Below, one piece after another: positions 1-13,280 of a DNA stretch of 64,000 nucleotides; positions within the stretch are counted from its first letter, which is position 1, and each line of letters opens with the position of its first letter. Under the pieces are notes generated by a model. The model was not told where the DNA came from and did not search any database. It was given only the letters and a program-made list of their open reading frames with translations. Both the position numbers and the translations under genes were made by a program. The stretch is taken from positions 125,310 to 189,309 of the forward strand of contig PTEX01000312.1 in NCBI GenBank assembly GCA_003342815.1, read 5' to 3'. The DNA comes from Eudromia elegans (Eukaryota; Chordata; Aves; Tinamiformes; Tinamidae).

Positions 1-3000
1 ATTCAGTTTTAATAAGGCAATCCTTTTCTGAGATTTATTTGCTTAAGATAATGAGGTAGGATTACAGAGGAATTAACAGCAATGCTATTAACTTTTTTTT
101 TTTCTCCTTGGGTCTGGCCTCATGCTTTCAGTTTGAAAGTAAGTAGGGATTTAGTTTTCCTAGGATACACAACATATTGCAGAGCAGAAGACAAAAAGGC
201 AGCTGAGAAAGTAATTCTTCAGATGAATTAAGACACCTGTGTCTTTGAGGTATGTTTGTTTTAGAAGCCTTGGGAATTATTTATTAATCTTGCTGCTTGT
301 GTATAAAACAGAAATAAGTGCTTTTAAACATTAGTGACTCTTTTCACAGCTTCAGATGTGGCTTGAGTTGAGTGGAAATGCCAGATGCTTTTCTTTCTTG
401 TTCTGCTTTTTGATAAGCAGGGAACTATTTAGTTATAAATCTGCTTCTCTTTTAATCTGTTGCCATCTTTCTATCTAGTAAATTAGATATACTCAGATGC
501 TAAGCTAAAAAACCTCAGAGGTTCCATATTGCTTTTGACTTTTCAGTTGCAGCTTTCTTTTTGTGCCATAGTTACTGTGAAAAATCTCAGGTTAAGATAC
601 TCTGAAAGAAAAAGAAAAAAAATTCTTCTCATTCTGTATATATGTAGATGTTTATAGAGTACAGTATATATCTTTTGTTTTAAACAGATGCAAGAAAGAT
701 TTCTACCATACAGATGTAAACAAAAGTATGGTATAGAAATATATTCAAAATACCTCACTAAAGGGGACAGCAGAAGGTCTTCAGTAAAGAGGCTGAGTAA
801 TGGAGGATATACTAAGAAATTCATCATTGCCTTTCACAGGTTTAAAAATAGCACATTTAACAATGTTACAAGAACTGTTTAAGCTCAGCAAGTTTTTTAT
901 TTTCTTCTTCCACCTTTATAAATATACCACCAAAGCTTACAGGAAATTAACCAGGTGATTCTAATTTCAATTTTCTTTAGTTTTATTCTAAGAAAGGACA
1001 AAATATTCTTCTTATAATCCAAAATGCTGGGGTCCCGCAAGCATTCTTTCTATTTACTCTCTGGAAATACTTACATTTAGGCTGTGTTTCCAACATTCCT
1101 TTCAACTGTAGTTTTTCTTTTCCTTCTTTATATTCAGTTTTGAAGGACTTTTTTGTCCTTTCATGCCTTAAATGCCTTTACATGAGACACTTCCCCAACA
1201 AGAGTATTACCTAGCTTCAGATATCCTTGATTTCTTCACCACGACCTGAAGCCCTTTCCTTTTTTGCAGAAGGTCTCTCTCGCCAATTTAAACAATCTCC
1301 TTTCTACCTTCCTTTCAGGCTTGTGTGGTTTGTTTCTTTTTTTTTTTTTAATTGATGGAAGGATCATGCAGAAGTTTTTAGTGATGTGGTCATCTCGTGG
1401 TGTTTTAAATGATGTAAGCGTATAAGTGCAAGATCATGATGTATATGTTTTAACTAAAAATATATTCTGTGGTTTTTTTTTAAAAAAAGTTGCACATTCC
1501 CTTAAATACTTTAGGTATTTCTGCTTACTTTAGAAACTACCTCTCTGCTCAAGACTTTTGACCTCTTGAACCTCTCCTTTTTGCATTGCATTATATGTTT
1601 AGTAAGATAGATTTACAGTCTTTAGGGACCAGGAGTCTTCTTGAGTTGTTTAAACTCCCCATGTATAATATTATTCATAATAAATACATGCAGATTAATG
1701 TTTTTCCTTCTGTATCTGTAACCACAAATACCTCTCTTTTCATGATCTTATACTTGAGGTACTATAAAGAATGACCGGAGAGGAATTGGCAAATACATCT
1801 TCACGTTTTACATCCTGCTCCCTTGTTTGACAGTGTCCCTACATTTTCTTTCAGAAAAAGGAATTTAAAATTACTGATGAACTTTAGGTGAGCATCTATA
1901 TGTGACATTTAAGCACAATGCTTTTTGGAAATCAAATAATCTCCAGTGCCTTTTCCTGACTCCTACTTGTTGCTCAAGTCACAATTAATGTCTCGCAGGT
2001 AGTATTTGATGTGTAGTTTAGGGGCTCAGAGTGTCAGTATTAAATGCATGTTACTTGCAGAAGTATGGTAAGATGACATTTTTATTTCTGAACATTAAGA
2101 AAATAAATCTCTTGGTCTGTTAAGTAAGGCACCAAGTACAATATTTTATGATGTTTAGTCACTGTATTTCAGCATTGTATGTATTGTATGTGTGAAATAG
2201 TAGATAAAATCTAATACATTATGAAGAAAAACATGCAGAAGTTTGTCCTTGCTTGTTCAATCTGCTGATTTATTTGATCTTGCTCAGTTCACCTTTTTTT
2301 TGTTATTTTGTAGAGCTACATTATGGCCAAGCTTCAAGTCACTCCCTCATGCTGGTTTCTATTGGAAAGATACTGGTTTGCTTATGTCCTTGGTGACTGA
2401 GAGGAATGGACTTTCCTAAAGTCTTTGTGCTATCTAAGAATCAGGACAAGTGAGAGATTAGCTTGGCAGCTAACTACGGCTCCTCCCACAGAACCTTCCT
2501 TAGGGTCTTCACGATGCACTCTTGAGCTGCCCTATAATGTCTTCTCCTGAGTGTACAGGTCTTCTGTAGCAACCATAGCAAGGAACTGTGAAGAAACTTA
2601 AACTTCTAGAATATTCTGCCCTACTTGTTTAATACGTCTTCATAAGACTATAAAGGTAAAAATGGCAAATGTGTTTAGACAGTTCTTGTTCCAAATTAAC
2701 CAGAAGTATGTTTTACTGTTGGCTGATAGAGGCTCGGTACTAGCTGGTGAGCAAGCCTCTAGTGAGCAGAGAATGAGATTTCATCACCCTCTATCACTCA
2801 GAAAACAATCAAACAAAAAGTAGTTTTAGGGTCATTTCAAGATGATCATGAATTACACTATCTTACTTGCAAAACAGATACAGTAAAAAACTATTCTAGG
2901 AAGATAATTTTGACTAAATGTTCATAGTGTTAAAAGTAATGAGAACAGTACCTGGTGCAACTATACCAGGAGGATTTCAAGGTAAATTTCTAAACGTGTG

Positions 3001-6000
3001 GTTAAAACATCAGAGCAAAAGGTTTGTCGTTGCTGTGTCCAGTCATGACTAAAAGCTGTTTAAGTAGGAGCTGTCATAGCTTTTATTTGTGTGACCAGTG
3101 TCTTTGTCACAGTGTGAAACCGAGCTGCCCTGTGTGTGTCTCCTGTTACGTGTTTTGGGCCCGGGGCTGTGAGGAGGGAGCCAAGCATGGAGCACGCGAC
3201 ACCCACAGTGGTGCGGGCTCCGTGCAGGCCCCATCTCGTTTAGCAGCTTCAGAGCCCGAAGGGTTTTAGTTGTGTGGCTGCAAAGTAAGCGTTAGATGTG
3301 CTCTAATCAAGGAGGGCAGTCGATTCCTAGAACGGGTTCTGATTACAAGTGGCTAATGCCAGTACCTACCAACCTGCTATTTGCCTTTGATGTTGTTTAT
3401 ACTAATGTTTGAAATCTAATAAGCAATCTGAAAGGACACTGAAATTAAGAGTTCCTCTGGCCGTCTCCCCTGGCGTTCTGTATTTTACCACTTGAAATGA
3501 TTAGTTTTTTTAACCTCTCAAGTGAATGGAAACGCATGCAGGTTTTTAATAGTCTGACTCCCACAGTTATTTCAGAGTACATGGGAACACCGTTTAGCAC
3601 ATTTCACTAGCACAGCACTTGAAAGCTATGCCTAAATGCACGAGTCATTTTTTACCTAGTGTTCTGTCACTTCTGTTTTGTGCTCATCCTTTGGGTTTTG
3701 TCACACTATGACTATTCTCTCCAAATAAGTATTTAATTAGCTTTATTCTTGTCAGTAATGTTTTTTTTCCAATTGTGCGTTTGTTTACACAGATTTTTTT
3801 CAAAGCAGCCCAGCAGTACTGTATAACTTTCAAAATCAGGATAAGGAAAAAGCATCTCTTCAAAAGGAAGGCGTTGGTACTTCCCTTTCTTATAGTGGTA
3901 TGAGTTTTTCTTTAAAAGTCAGTCACATTCTAGCAAACAGAACAGAACTATTGACTAACTTTTTAATTCCTCCATACACTCTAAAATTATAGTGCCTTGG
4001 TCTGGCCCACATTCCATTATTTTCTTTTTTCCTGTTCATTTTTAATGGATAAATTATAAATGCTACTGCGGATAGGTTCCAGCTCTCAAGATGAAATTTG
4101 AGCCGTCCACAGGCAGCACCGTGTTAATGTGAGAGACAAGGGGCAAGGCAGGAAGGAAGCGTGTCCGGCACAGCGAGCCTCTCGCTTTCCCTCCTGGATT
4201 CTGTGTCAGTTTTAATGGGTCTGTCGTTAGGTCACAGAACAGATATCAGCACTTAGCTTCATGGGTGACATCACCGTCTCCTCCCTTCCCTGGCAGGTTT
4301 TAAGATCTTGGCATATAACAAAGCTTCTACTTTCCAAGCAGAGAAAAATAACCAATTGAAGCAATTACAAAATTTACATGAGCTGAATTATTTACATAGA
4401 TAGCCATGAAAAAAAGAACAAGGAAGAAGGAACCTAGGTTGCTTGTGGAAACAGCATGGATGGGCTTGTAACGTTTGTGTGAGGTTGGCTTAAAGAAGCA
4501 CTTAAGGATGTGTCTGGGACAGGATCAGCCCTAAGTGCAATGAGAACATCTTTAAAATCTTTTGGTAGAATAAGGACAGGAACCGATTGGCTAGAAGCTT
4601 TGCAATGAAGCCAGAAGGAGGCTGTCATAATGCACGGCCTGATGACTGATGCATCTTGGCATGAAGGGGGACCAGTGAATGCTCAAAAAGTATGCTGGTC
4701 AAGCAGAGATTGATAACCTGGAAAGATCTAGGAACGGTGCTTGTTCATCCAAAAGCAGCTATCGTGTTTAAAATCATGTCTGTGAGCAAATCTCTACCAG
4801 CCAGTAGTAACCTTTAGCCCATTTTTTATAAAATGTATGACAAATGAATTGCTGTTCCATGTAGATGAATGAGCTTGCTGCCATCATAAATACTCTGTAT
4901 TATTTTACTTTTTGTCAGGGAGCATCTCCCTTCTTCTTTTTTTTTTTTTTTTTCTTTCTTCTAGGATATTATTTGCCCAACACTAATCTTGATTTAATAC
5001 ATGGAATTCTTCTAAAAACACAGGAGAGCTTTTCCAGACTGACAGAATGCAATGTAGATGTGATTGACTTCATCCACAAAACATCACTTCCAGGACTTTA
5101 ATGTTTTGGGTTTTTTTGGGTTTTTTTGCTGTTAAAATGATGAAAAAGTTAGCGGGCATAATATTCTTTTCTAAATATGAAAATATTTAGAAATACTGCT
5201 GTTTGAGGCAGACTTCTGGTATAGGCAGATCTTCTCTTGGAGTGGGCTGTGAGGAGCCAGGTGAGGAGGGACTCTGAGCCCTGGATGCTCTCACCTGAGA
5301 GGGGGAGTGGGCTCCTCAAGCACAGCGACCGCTGGGGTGTGAGGACAGATGGAAAGAAGATGGAAAGATGTGAGTTTAAATAGGGGATACTGATGGAGTG
5401 GAGCTTCAGACATTTCTGTTGTAATAGAGAGTTGGAACTTAATTCATGTGTTCTATGCGTAAGAAGGATTTCTCATTTATGACTGCAGATAGGAAGAACT
5501 CTCATTTCTAAACATCAGTTTCACTTTTGATATTTCTTCGGGGTTTTTTTTATGTGAAATGCACTGACATTTTGTTTAAACACTAAGTTTGCACTAATTT
5601 TCAAGTTATCTCTGTAAGTTACTGTCAGGTTTGTTCTAGGAGACATTAGGGATATCCCATCAAATCCTGCTACTTAGGTACTTTTCTTTTCCTGACAGAA
5701 TGAAAATCAAGTACACAGCTTTGATTTAGAAGCACTAAGAATAGCCTTAATCCAAATCTGAAAGCCGTAATCCAAAGTGATAGAGAAGGCAGAATGAACA
5801 AAATGAATGGCTTACTGGCACCTGATCTGACAGGGGAGGAAGCAGAAGTTAAACACCACCTGTATTTCAGAGATTGGAAAGAAGTGGCTGCGTTGTTATA
5901 GCTGATGTCATCAGAATTTTTCTGTTTTAGGTGTCTCTGTTCTCCCTCATATTTGAGCTAAATCTTCATTCTGTGTTAATCTAGCAGCTCCATGACAGAT

Positions 6001-8411
6001 CTAAATGCATGGCATGGCAGGAGTTAGCTTTCCTCAAGTGCAAGAGTAGAAAGCAAAAGTTAAGTAAAAACATTCAGGCTGCACAAAACATATTCCTCTA
6101 ATGGTAAGTGCTTTTCTCAGCAATATGTTTGTGTAGAAACTGTTGGTCCTTGAGGAAGAAAATAAAAATAAAAAAAGTCGATACTAACAACCCATGACAG
6201 ATCATCTTATTGGTCATTCACCCGGGGATTTATCCTACTTGCTTTGAGAGTTAACACTGTGAGCAGAAATGGAGTTGGGAGTGAGAAGACGACTGCAAGA
6301 ATTTCCAGTCATACCTAGTTTGAATGGATGAAACTTGAGATAAGCTTCAAGCTTCATACAGCATAATGCAAAGCTATTATGTGTCCAAACATAAATATTT
6401 TTTCACAAGCAAACCAGGGTGGATGTGACCATTGGTTCAAATCTTAAGATTTTTAGGATCTTACAGAATGATTTAGCCACATCAGTGCCATGCTCCGAAC
6501 TGTAAACCCCAGCCCAGCTTATGAGCTCCCTAGTCCTACTTAGCTTTTCTTGACTCATCCTGGCTCATGGCATATTTTATGCTGGTTATGGATGGGGGTT
6601 CCTTGTATCAGTTTTCAATTTGTGCATTTTCTTTTCCACGTGTGAGTAGATGATAAGACCGCATAGACTGTGCTTTCATAGAGGTCCTTTAGTACCTGTA
6701 TCTTAAATCGTCTTTCCTTCTTTTAAGAAAGTTTTTTGGGTTTTTGTTTTTGTTTGTTTGGTTTTTTTACGTTGGGAAAAAGTGTGTGCCAAGATACTCA
6801 ATGACTATTTAATAGTTTTTTTTTAAATTTCATGCAAACAGTAAATAGGAAGAATTTGTTCTGTATTTTTGGTAGATGCAGCGAAGCGCTTCTCATTTTC
6901 ACCCATGTCAGGCTGCTTCAGAGTACTAAGGAAATCTTAGCTCTTCATGGCTTAGTTCCTGACACCCCTCAGGGAACCACAGCTTGAAGACGTGTTCAGC
7001 CCTGTGAGAGGGTGACGACAGTGAAACACTTGGTGGTGTTTGCAGGGTTGAATCAGTGCCTCAGTTGCATCAATTCTTGCTCCTCACCTTAGTAGTCCCA
7101 CTAAGGCAATGGCACCTCCTGTTTCAAGAGGGGCAAGCAGAGAGACATAAGTAACTGTTTGCACAGGCGGGCTCTTTATCATCTGAATCTAGAAGAAAAA
7201 ATGCATCGTGCATAAAATGTTTAATATTCTGTTCTGCTATTGATAGCCACATGTAATCCTTATTAAAAAGATTTACGCTGAGCTTTGGCAGCTGATAACA
7301 TCCTGTAGTGTAAATTTGAATTGCTAAATTTCTCAGTAAAGAATTATTTTGGGAATCATTCCTAATGCAGTGCAAAATTGTTTTTGCTCTGGATGTTTAG
7401 AGCAAAATTAAAAATTAAATTAAAAGTCAATATAATTTACCAGCGGATAAAGTGTATTTAATACATCATCCAAGATGATTTATATATCATCTTACAATTC
7501 TCACTAAAAGTTTGGGGCAAAGGGCAAGTACCTTCCTTTTTGGGATGCTTCGCAGTCTTAATTATCAAAGGTAATATGGGAGCGGATTTATACATACAAA
7601 AGCAAAAAGCATGGATATCAACAACCCATAAATAAAGCTTATAGGAACAGACATACGGAATGTAGCTGAGGAACAGAAGGTCAGGGATGTACATGATGGT
7701 GGAATATAAACATCCCCAAGCAAGCACCCACTCAAGGCTTTAAATATACACACTGTTTTGCTGTAGGAACCTACCCACCCTGCTTCTGTAACCAAGCCTG
7801 CTTGTTTTCTCCAAGAGATAATTGACAGCTGAAAGAATATTAGTATTGCAACATTTGAAGGAAAATAAATCAGTCCCCTTTCTTTAAGTATTGTAATTTT
7901 TACCATTTTCAAGTAACATTTTAAAAGTAACTCTATCAAATAATCGTTCCTGGTAGCAAATGTTTTATGAAGTCATGTTTTCTGCTTGAGAAGGGGTTTC
8001 ATCTACATTCATCCTACCTTTTTTTCCTTAGTTCAAGAAATTTCAGCTGTTTATATTCCAGACTCAATATGAAGTCTTTCCCAGGCCCCACCATCATTCC
8101 CTGCAAATTGCACAAGACTGGCATTCAGTTTTAAAGGGAATAGGTTTTGAAGGATGCAAGTTGTGATATATTTGTTTATATTAAATTACTTGTTAATAAA
8201 ATGTTTATATACGTAGGCAGTTTCTAATTGAGCAAATTGATTTGTCATACTGAAAACTTAGCGTATTTCTGGAGCCAGATTTTTTTGTTTGTAAGTTGAG
8301 ATTGGAATTAGACAGTAACTGTAATATTGCATTCAACTAGCAACTAGGTAAGTTTGGGGATTTTTTTAAATTTTTTCTTTTATGTCAGGAGCAGGTATTT
8401 TCATCTTATTT
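1..8411. other. A+T-rich non-coding DNA, no gene recognised
   Basis: I see no exon with both plausible splice sites and protein-like coding content, and no repeat family I can name. Open frames are short, overlap on both strands and are often low-complexity. Three patches are richer in G+C than their surroundings (about 3120-3250, 4085-4200 and 5225-5350), but none has the CpG density of the block near 51-52 kb. The stretch could be intergenic or a large intron. Confidence 0.6.
4937..4953. repeat. Poly-T tract
   Basis: An uninterrupted run of 17 T followed by CTTTC-type pyrimidine sequence. It explains the polyphenylalanine stretch in the overlapping short open frame, which is therefore not credible as a gene. 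No retroposed sequence could be recognised next to it. Confidence 0.85.

Positions 8412-8447
<36 letters not shown>
8412..8447. repeat. (TA)n microsatellite
   Basis: Nearly pure alternating TA of about 36 bases, broken by one C in the middle (TATACATATA). It is self-complementary and can form a cruciform or hairpin. Expected to vary in length between individuals, as dinucleotide repeats do. Confidence 0.9.
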
Positions 8448-10112
8448 AAAGAAAGCTGTAAGTTTTAATGAATAAGCAATGCAGAGTTAAATGGTCACCT
8501 TACAGTATGCAAAGCAAGAAGGCCAGGTGAGATGGAGACCCTGCCCTGCACAGGGTTGTTTGATTCTCTGTCCATGGAGGCAGTTCAGGCTGCTAAAAAG
8601 TTCTGATGTTGCTTGTTACAGTATTTACTGCAAAGGCAAGATGAACATGAAATATGCCTGTGCGAAGGACCAGCCCCTAAAGATTAAATGAGCTTAGTGA
8701 TATCAGTTTTAAAACAACTGTTATTTGAAAGCTTTCTGATTGATGTGGACTGTCTCAGCTTCCATTTCCGTGGTGTTTTTTGGAGCAGGATGGCATTATC
8801 CTTCAACAAGACCTTCCTCAGATGATCCACCATGCAATAGTCTTTATTTGCCTGATCCTTTTAAATGTTGATACATTACCCGGACAATGATCTATAACCT
8901 CTCAAAGCAGAACAAATAAGATTTGGTCACAGTTCCATAGTCTAACAAATCCCAATGCCTTTCTTTCTAATAGAGTGACTTCAGCAGTTCCAGAGAAAGC
9001 AGGTTACAGCTTTGGACCCTTATTATTCATCTTTGACATCTACAGATTTCAAGTAGTGCTACGGTTAAATGGAAGTTCATTTACACTCTATCTCATTTAA
9101 TAAGTGCTCCTCATAATTAAATGCACATCCATGTAATTTACTAGTAGAAAGAGAAATTCATTAAGATTCCTGATTAGGAAGAAGTATTAGCAGAATTGCA
9201 AAGGTTATAGAAATTTAGCTCTATCTTAAGGCAAATTAAGCACCAACCATATTGCTGTAACAAGCAAACTGCTTCAACTGGTAAATGACAGGAAATTTCA
9301 AAATTCAGTTTGACCATTTGCATACAGCTAATGCAAATGTAAATATTCCTTTTATTAAATCAGTGTAGTTAATAAAAATTAACACAGACTTTATGCATTT
9401 TGTATTCTGTTTCTTAATAGAGTTATGCATGAAGGTTTGCATTACATATGAGAATTCCCAAAATGAACTGAATTAAAGGAAATTTGCTTAACATCTCTAG
9501 AAAAGCAGATAGCCTTTGGTTGTTCCTGGTGCCCAAGCTGGTATGTCAGATAAATTACCCCTTTTATGAAGTTACTAAAAGCAAAGGGCCAGCAAGTTTT
9601 ACCTCTGACTTCAGTGAAGCTGAATGTACACCATTCATTTTCATTATCTTTTATTATATAGGTATCATAATGACCTCATAAAAAGGAAATGTATAGATTC
9701 TGTTTACTCTTTCATAGTTATTTGTATTCGGTTTTGGTTTGATTCTGTAACTTTGTACGTATGCTTAGACAAAGCTACCTGGCAGCAACATGCTTCTAAC
9801 TATACCCTTGAGAATATTTTCTTATCATTGCCATAATATTTTTTTCATGATTGAGTTCAAACGCATTTTTCCAGGCAATTCATTCCTAGAAGTAGCTGAT
9901 GCTTCTTCCACTGAAGGATGAAAAAGGATGTTGAAAATCTATAATAGTATTCTATTCAAACTGTTCTAAACTTATTTAGCTCAATTATGTCATTCTGAAT
10001 GTAGGTCACTTAAGGATTTTTTTATGCTCCCTATATGTCTCAATTATTATAACCCCTCAGGCAATCATTTTCTTGGTTGTTTTTAATGGATCAGTTTATT
10101 AGTCCATGTGTT
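8448..10112. other. A+T-rich non-coding DNA
   Basis: No recognisable exon or repeat. The part around 9100-9480 is compositionally complex, not simple repeat, and holds a perfect inverted pair of octamer motifs (listed separately). It may be a regulatory element, but that is inference without a cross-species alignment. Confidence 0.5.
9315..9339. promoter_or_regulatory. Inverted pair of octamer (POU/OCT-type) motifs
   Basis: CATTTGCAT at 9315-9323 and its exact reverse complement ATGCAAATG at 9331-9339 are separated by 7 bases. ATGCAAAT is the classical octamer bound by POU-domain factors. What is seen is the perfect 9-bp inverted repeat built from two octamers; binding and function are inferred. 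Confidence 0.4.
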
Positions 10113-10240
10113 AGATAGATGGATAGATAGATGGATAGATAGATGGATAGATAGATGGATAGATAGATGGATAGATAGATGGATAGATAGATAGATGGAT
10201 GGATGCATGGATGGATGCATGGATGGATGCATGGATAGAT
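10113..10240. repeat. GATA/GGAT tetranucleotide repeat with 12-bp higher-order unit
   Basis: Six exact copies of the 12-mer AGATAGATGGAT (10113-10184) are followed by one 16-base variant with an extra AGAT (10185-10200). Then come three copies of GGATGCATGGAT (10201-10236) and a short AGATAGAGATATAT transition. Because the period is divisible by three, the array stays open in several frames and yields repeated MDAW-like (plus) or IHLS-like (minus) peptides. These are artefacts of the repeat, not genes. Confidence 0.95.
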
Positions 10241-10246
10241 AGAGAT

Positions 10247-11410
10247 ATATATGACATTCCCAGTGAAGCGATGCCGGGGTGTCAGGCCTGGGGTGGAGCA
10301 CTGCCTCCTGCCCCTGCAGTCCGAGCTTCATCCGTCTCTGTCACTAATGGCACCGAGAAGCATTGTCTGACTTGCTGTTCATCACCACCGACTCCGAGAT
10401 ACCTTTAATTAGAACACTTCTCATCACTAAATATTGGGTTTTAGATTTTATTTCTGTATTCGTTTTTGCTTACCTGTTTGCAGGTAGCAGGGTGAGGAGG
10501 GCAGTGGGGAAGGCATCTCTTCCAGTTAATGGATTTTTTTCCAAATCAGGGACAGCAGGTTTTCCTCCCCCATGTTCCCAACTTCTCAGTGGTGTTTGAA
10601 CTCTGTAGCACCTTCCAGTTTGTATCTGTGAATTTCATTAGCATGCTCTCTCTGCTCCTTTCCAAATCACTAATGCAAAATTTAATTAAAACATGACCTA
10701 GCATTGATCTCAGCGTCTTCCACCAGACACCTTCTTTTGGCTTGATACATTGCTGTTTATCACTGATCTGTGTTCGAAATACTAGTCAGATTTCAAAGCA
10801 CTGGTGAGCAGATGTGGAATACCACTTCATTACGGCAAGTCATTGAATCCTAAGAAAGGAACACAGTTTTCACTGAAAGAAAAAAAGAGCACAATTACCT
10901 CCTGCCTCCTTTTGCTCACTGACCTAGTGAATAAGCCACCAAAATCTAGTAACTGATAAGTCAGTGTATGAAACAGCATTCCATTTCCTGTGTTAAGCGG
11001 GCAAGACAGATTAAAGGCAAATCCTAAGTGATAATTTTTTGTCATATTTTTCAGAGAACTATGTCATTAAATTTTCAACTCGGTCCTGTGAAGAATGCAG
11101 TGTGGTAAAGTGCTGAGAGAAGTTACATGGAGAGGTGATAAAACATTCTTTCACTGGCTAGATCAGCTTTTCTAGTAATTAAGCTGTCTGTTCTTCACTT
11201 ACTGCTTTGAGAGTTCTTGCTATGCAAGAAATTTCCTTCCTATATATATATATTTATTTTTTCAAATCTACTAGTGCTAGTGCTTGGTTCTCTCTATCGG
11301 TTACAATAAAATACAAAAGACATAAAGAGAACAAGGAGCGAAGAAAGTCTAGTCTAGAAGTAAGGGCAATAATGTGGAAAGTTCAGGATCATTTTTTTCA
11401 TGACCTTTAC
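10247..11410. other. Non-coding DNA, nothing recognised
   Basis: Unique-looking sequence of mixed composition. It contains a short TATATATATA run near 11240. I see no splice-bounded open frame, repeat family or RNA gene. Confidence 0.5.
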
Positions 11411-11545
11411 AATCAGAGCTACAGAACAGTAGAGGTTGAGAGGGACCTCTGGAGACCACTTGATCCAACCCTGCTGCTCAAGCGGGGTCACCTGGAGCAG
11501 GTTGCCCAGGTTTTGAATATATCTGAGGATAAAGACTCTATAATC
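11411..11545 (-). mobile_element. CR1 LINE 3'-end fragment, antisense
   Basis: On the minus strand this reads as the 3' end of an avian CR1 retrotransposon. The plus strand shows GAGGTTGAGAGGGACCTCTG, then a CACTTGATCCAACCCTGCTGCTCAAG-like segment and GGAGCAGGTTGCCCAGG. This is the expected antisense order: 3'-terminal motif, the GGTTGGACTAGATGA-type motif, then the gap-prone 3' UTR. Similarity fades after about 11545. Only about 135 bp remain of an element normally several kilobases long, the usual 5' truncation. It overlaps the tail of an open frame at 11207-11557, which is therefore spurious. Confidence 0.85.
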
Positions 11546-12516
11546 TTTTGCTCTTAGTTGTCCATCTCTATGCAGGGGAGGGAAAGACAGATCTGCATCA
11601 GATCTGCGTGATCCTTTCCTTCTGTATCAGTGGTAGTTTTGAAGCTCTCCACTATGTTTTCAAAACATGAATTTTAGAGTACACTGAAAGAGTGCTTCCA
11701 GAAACAAACACCTGAGAAATTCCTGTGCAAGGATGATGAAGTAGCAGATGTTCTTTTGTATGAGCAAGATGTATTTGGAACATTTGCAAGAATATGAATG
11801 GTAATATTTCATGAATATCATTTAAGAGATGCTGCACTGGAACATCAACTAGAGCATCAACTTGCTTTCCTTTAATGAATAAAATTGGACAAGAGAAGTA
11901 GAAGAAGAGTTGAAATGTATCAGAATGAAGATGATCTTAACCCTTAACATCTCTTAGCCTCCTTCTGCTTCCCTTTCCTGTATTTTCCAGCTGCTATCTC
12001 TATTTTGGAGCTGCTAATGCCTTTCATTCTAATNNNNNNNNNNNNNNNNNAAAAAAAGAAAAAAAAAAGAAAAAGAAAGAATCACTGGATATTCTTTTTG
12101 CTAACATCTTGTCTAAGCTTTCAAGACTAATCTGTTCCTTAAATAAAACTTCTCTAGAAGGTGCTCTACTGGCATGATTCTCCAGGAAACCTGCTGTGAA
12201 GTGTGATGAGTAGGCTAGACTCAAACATGCATTCTTTCTTGTGAAAAAGCAAATCTCCCAAGATATGGAGATGTCTGGCCAGCTTTGGAGCTGCAGAGGA
12301 TAAATGTCAGGCTTTGACTCCAGTAGGATATTTGCTGAATCTCTAAGAGGCCCAATTTGGTTATATCCATCTTCCTCAAGAAATCTTCTATGCGGAAGTC
12401 TACAATTAAAAATAATTATCACGATTTTAGTTGTTTAGTTTGAAATTTCACAGGGACCAGTTTTTAGTTGTGCTAAGTGTGTAAAAGCTGTGTACAGCTA
12501 GAACTGTTGAGAATAG
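11546..12516. other. Non-coding DNA with a small assembly gap
   Basis: No gene recognised. The minus-strand open frame at 12024-12422 runs across the N gap and an A-rich tract and has no recognisable domain, so I do not call it. The sequence leads up to the 5'-truncated CR1 that starts near 12517. Confidence 0.5.
12034..12050. other. Assembly gap (17 N)
   Basis: Seventeen unresolved bases immediately before an A-rich tract (12051-12080, A runs broken by single G). The position suggests the gap comes from a homopolymer or simple repeat that could not be closed. Confidence 0.98.
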
Positions 12517-13280
12517 ACAGACTGGACAATTGGGCAATGGGAAACCTCATGAAGTTCTACAAGGGCAAGTGCAGGGTCCTGCATCTGGGCAGGAATAACC
12601 CCAGATACCTGTACCGGCTGGGGAATGACCTCCTGGAGAGCAGCTCTGCAGGGAGGGACCTGGGCGTCATGGTGGACGACAAGTGGACCATGAGGCAGCA
12701 GTGTGCCCTCATGGCCAGGAAGGCCAATGGGATCCTGGGGTGCATTAAGCAGAGCGTCTCCAGCAGGTCAAGGAAGGTGATCGTCCTCCTCTCCTCAGCC
12801 CTGGTGAGGCCACACCTGGAGTCCTGTGTGCAGTTCTGGGCTCCCCAGTACAAGAGGGATGTGGAGCTGCTAGAGAGAGTCCAGCGCAGGGCTACAAGGA
12901 TGATCAGGGGCCTGCAACATGTGCCCTATGAGCAAAGACTGAGAGAGCTGGGCCTGTTCAGCCTGAAGAAGAGAAGGCCGAGAGGGGACCTCATCAGTGT
13001 GTACAAGTATCCCAAGGGAGGGAGCAAGGAGGATGGAGCCAGCCTCTTCTCAGTGGTGGCCACTGATAGGACTAGAACAAATAGCCGCAAATTGAAGCTC
13101 CAAAAGTTCCACAGGAACTTTAGAAAGAATTTCTTAACAGCGAGGGTGACAGAGCCCTGGAACAGGTTGCCAGGAGAAGGGGGTGGAGTCTCCTTCTCTG
13201 GAGATCTTCAGAACCTGCTTGGACACCACCCTGTGCCACGTGCTCTAGGAGACCCTGCATGTGCAGGGGGGTTGGACTAG
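12477..13280 (+). pseudogene. CR1 ORF2 C-terminal remnant (LINE polymerase, post-catalytic region)
   Basis: A 267-codon open frame. The first 13 or so codons are host flank and the rest is CR1 ORF2. Features in order: NLMKF and VLHLGRNNPR (residues 23-43); DLGVMVDDK (61-69); QQCALMARKANGILGCI (74-90); the conserved SALVRPHLE block (107-115) with VQFWAPQYKRD after it (118-128); ERVQRRATRMIRGL (133-146); YEQRLRELGLFSLKKRR (151-167); and VTEPWNRLP (224-232). These are the thumb and C-terminal blocks of CR1 ORF2 in the normal order. The catalytic YADD/FADD box and the N-terminal endonuclease lie upstream in an intact element and are missing, so no active polymerase can be made. The upstream ATG is host sequence used by chance. 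The stop falls in the GGLD*-like 3' UTR region. No sign of host domestication is visible. Confidence 0.9.

Noticed and set aside
7458-7939. Two overlapping minus-strand frames of 89 and 124 residues
   Set aside because: Hydrophobic and A+T-driven composition in different frames with no family resemblance; likely chance.
10083-10331. Open frames with repeated SIHL/MDAW peptides
   Set aside because: They arise from the 12-bp tetranucleotide array, whose period is a multiple of three.
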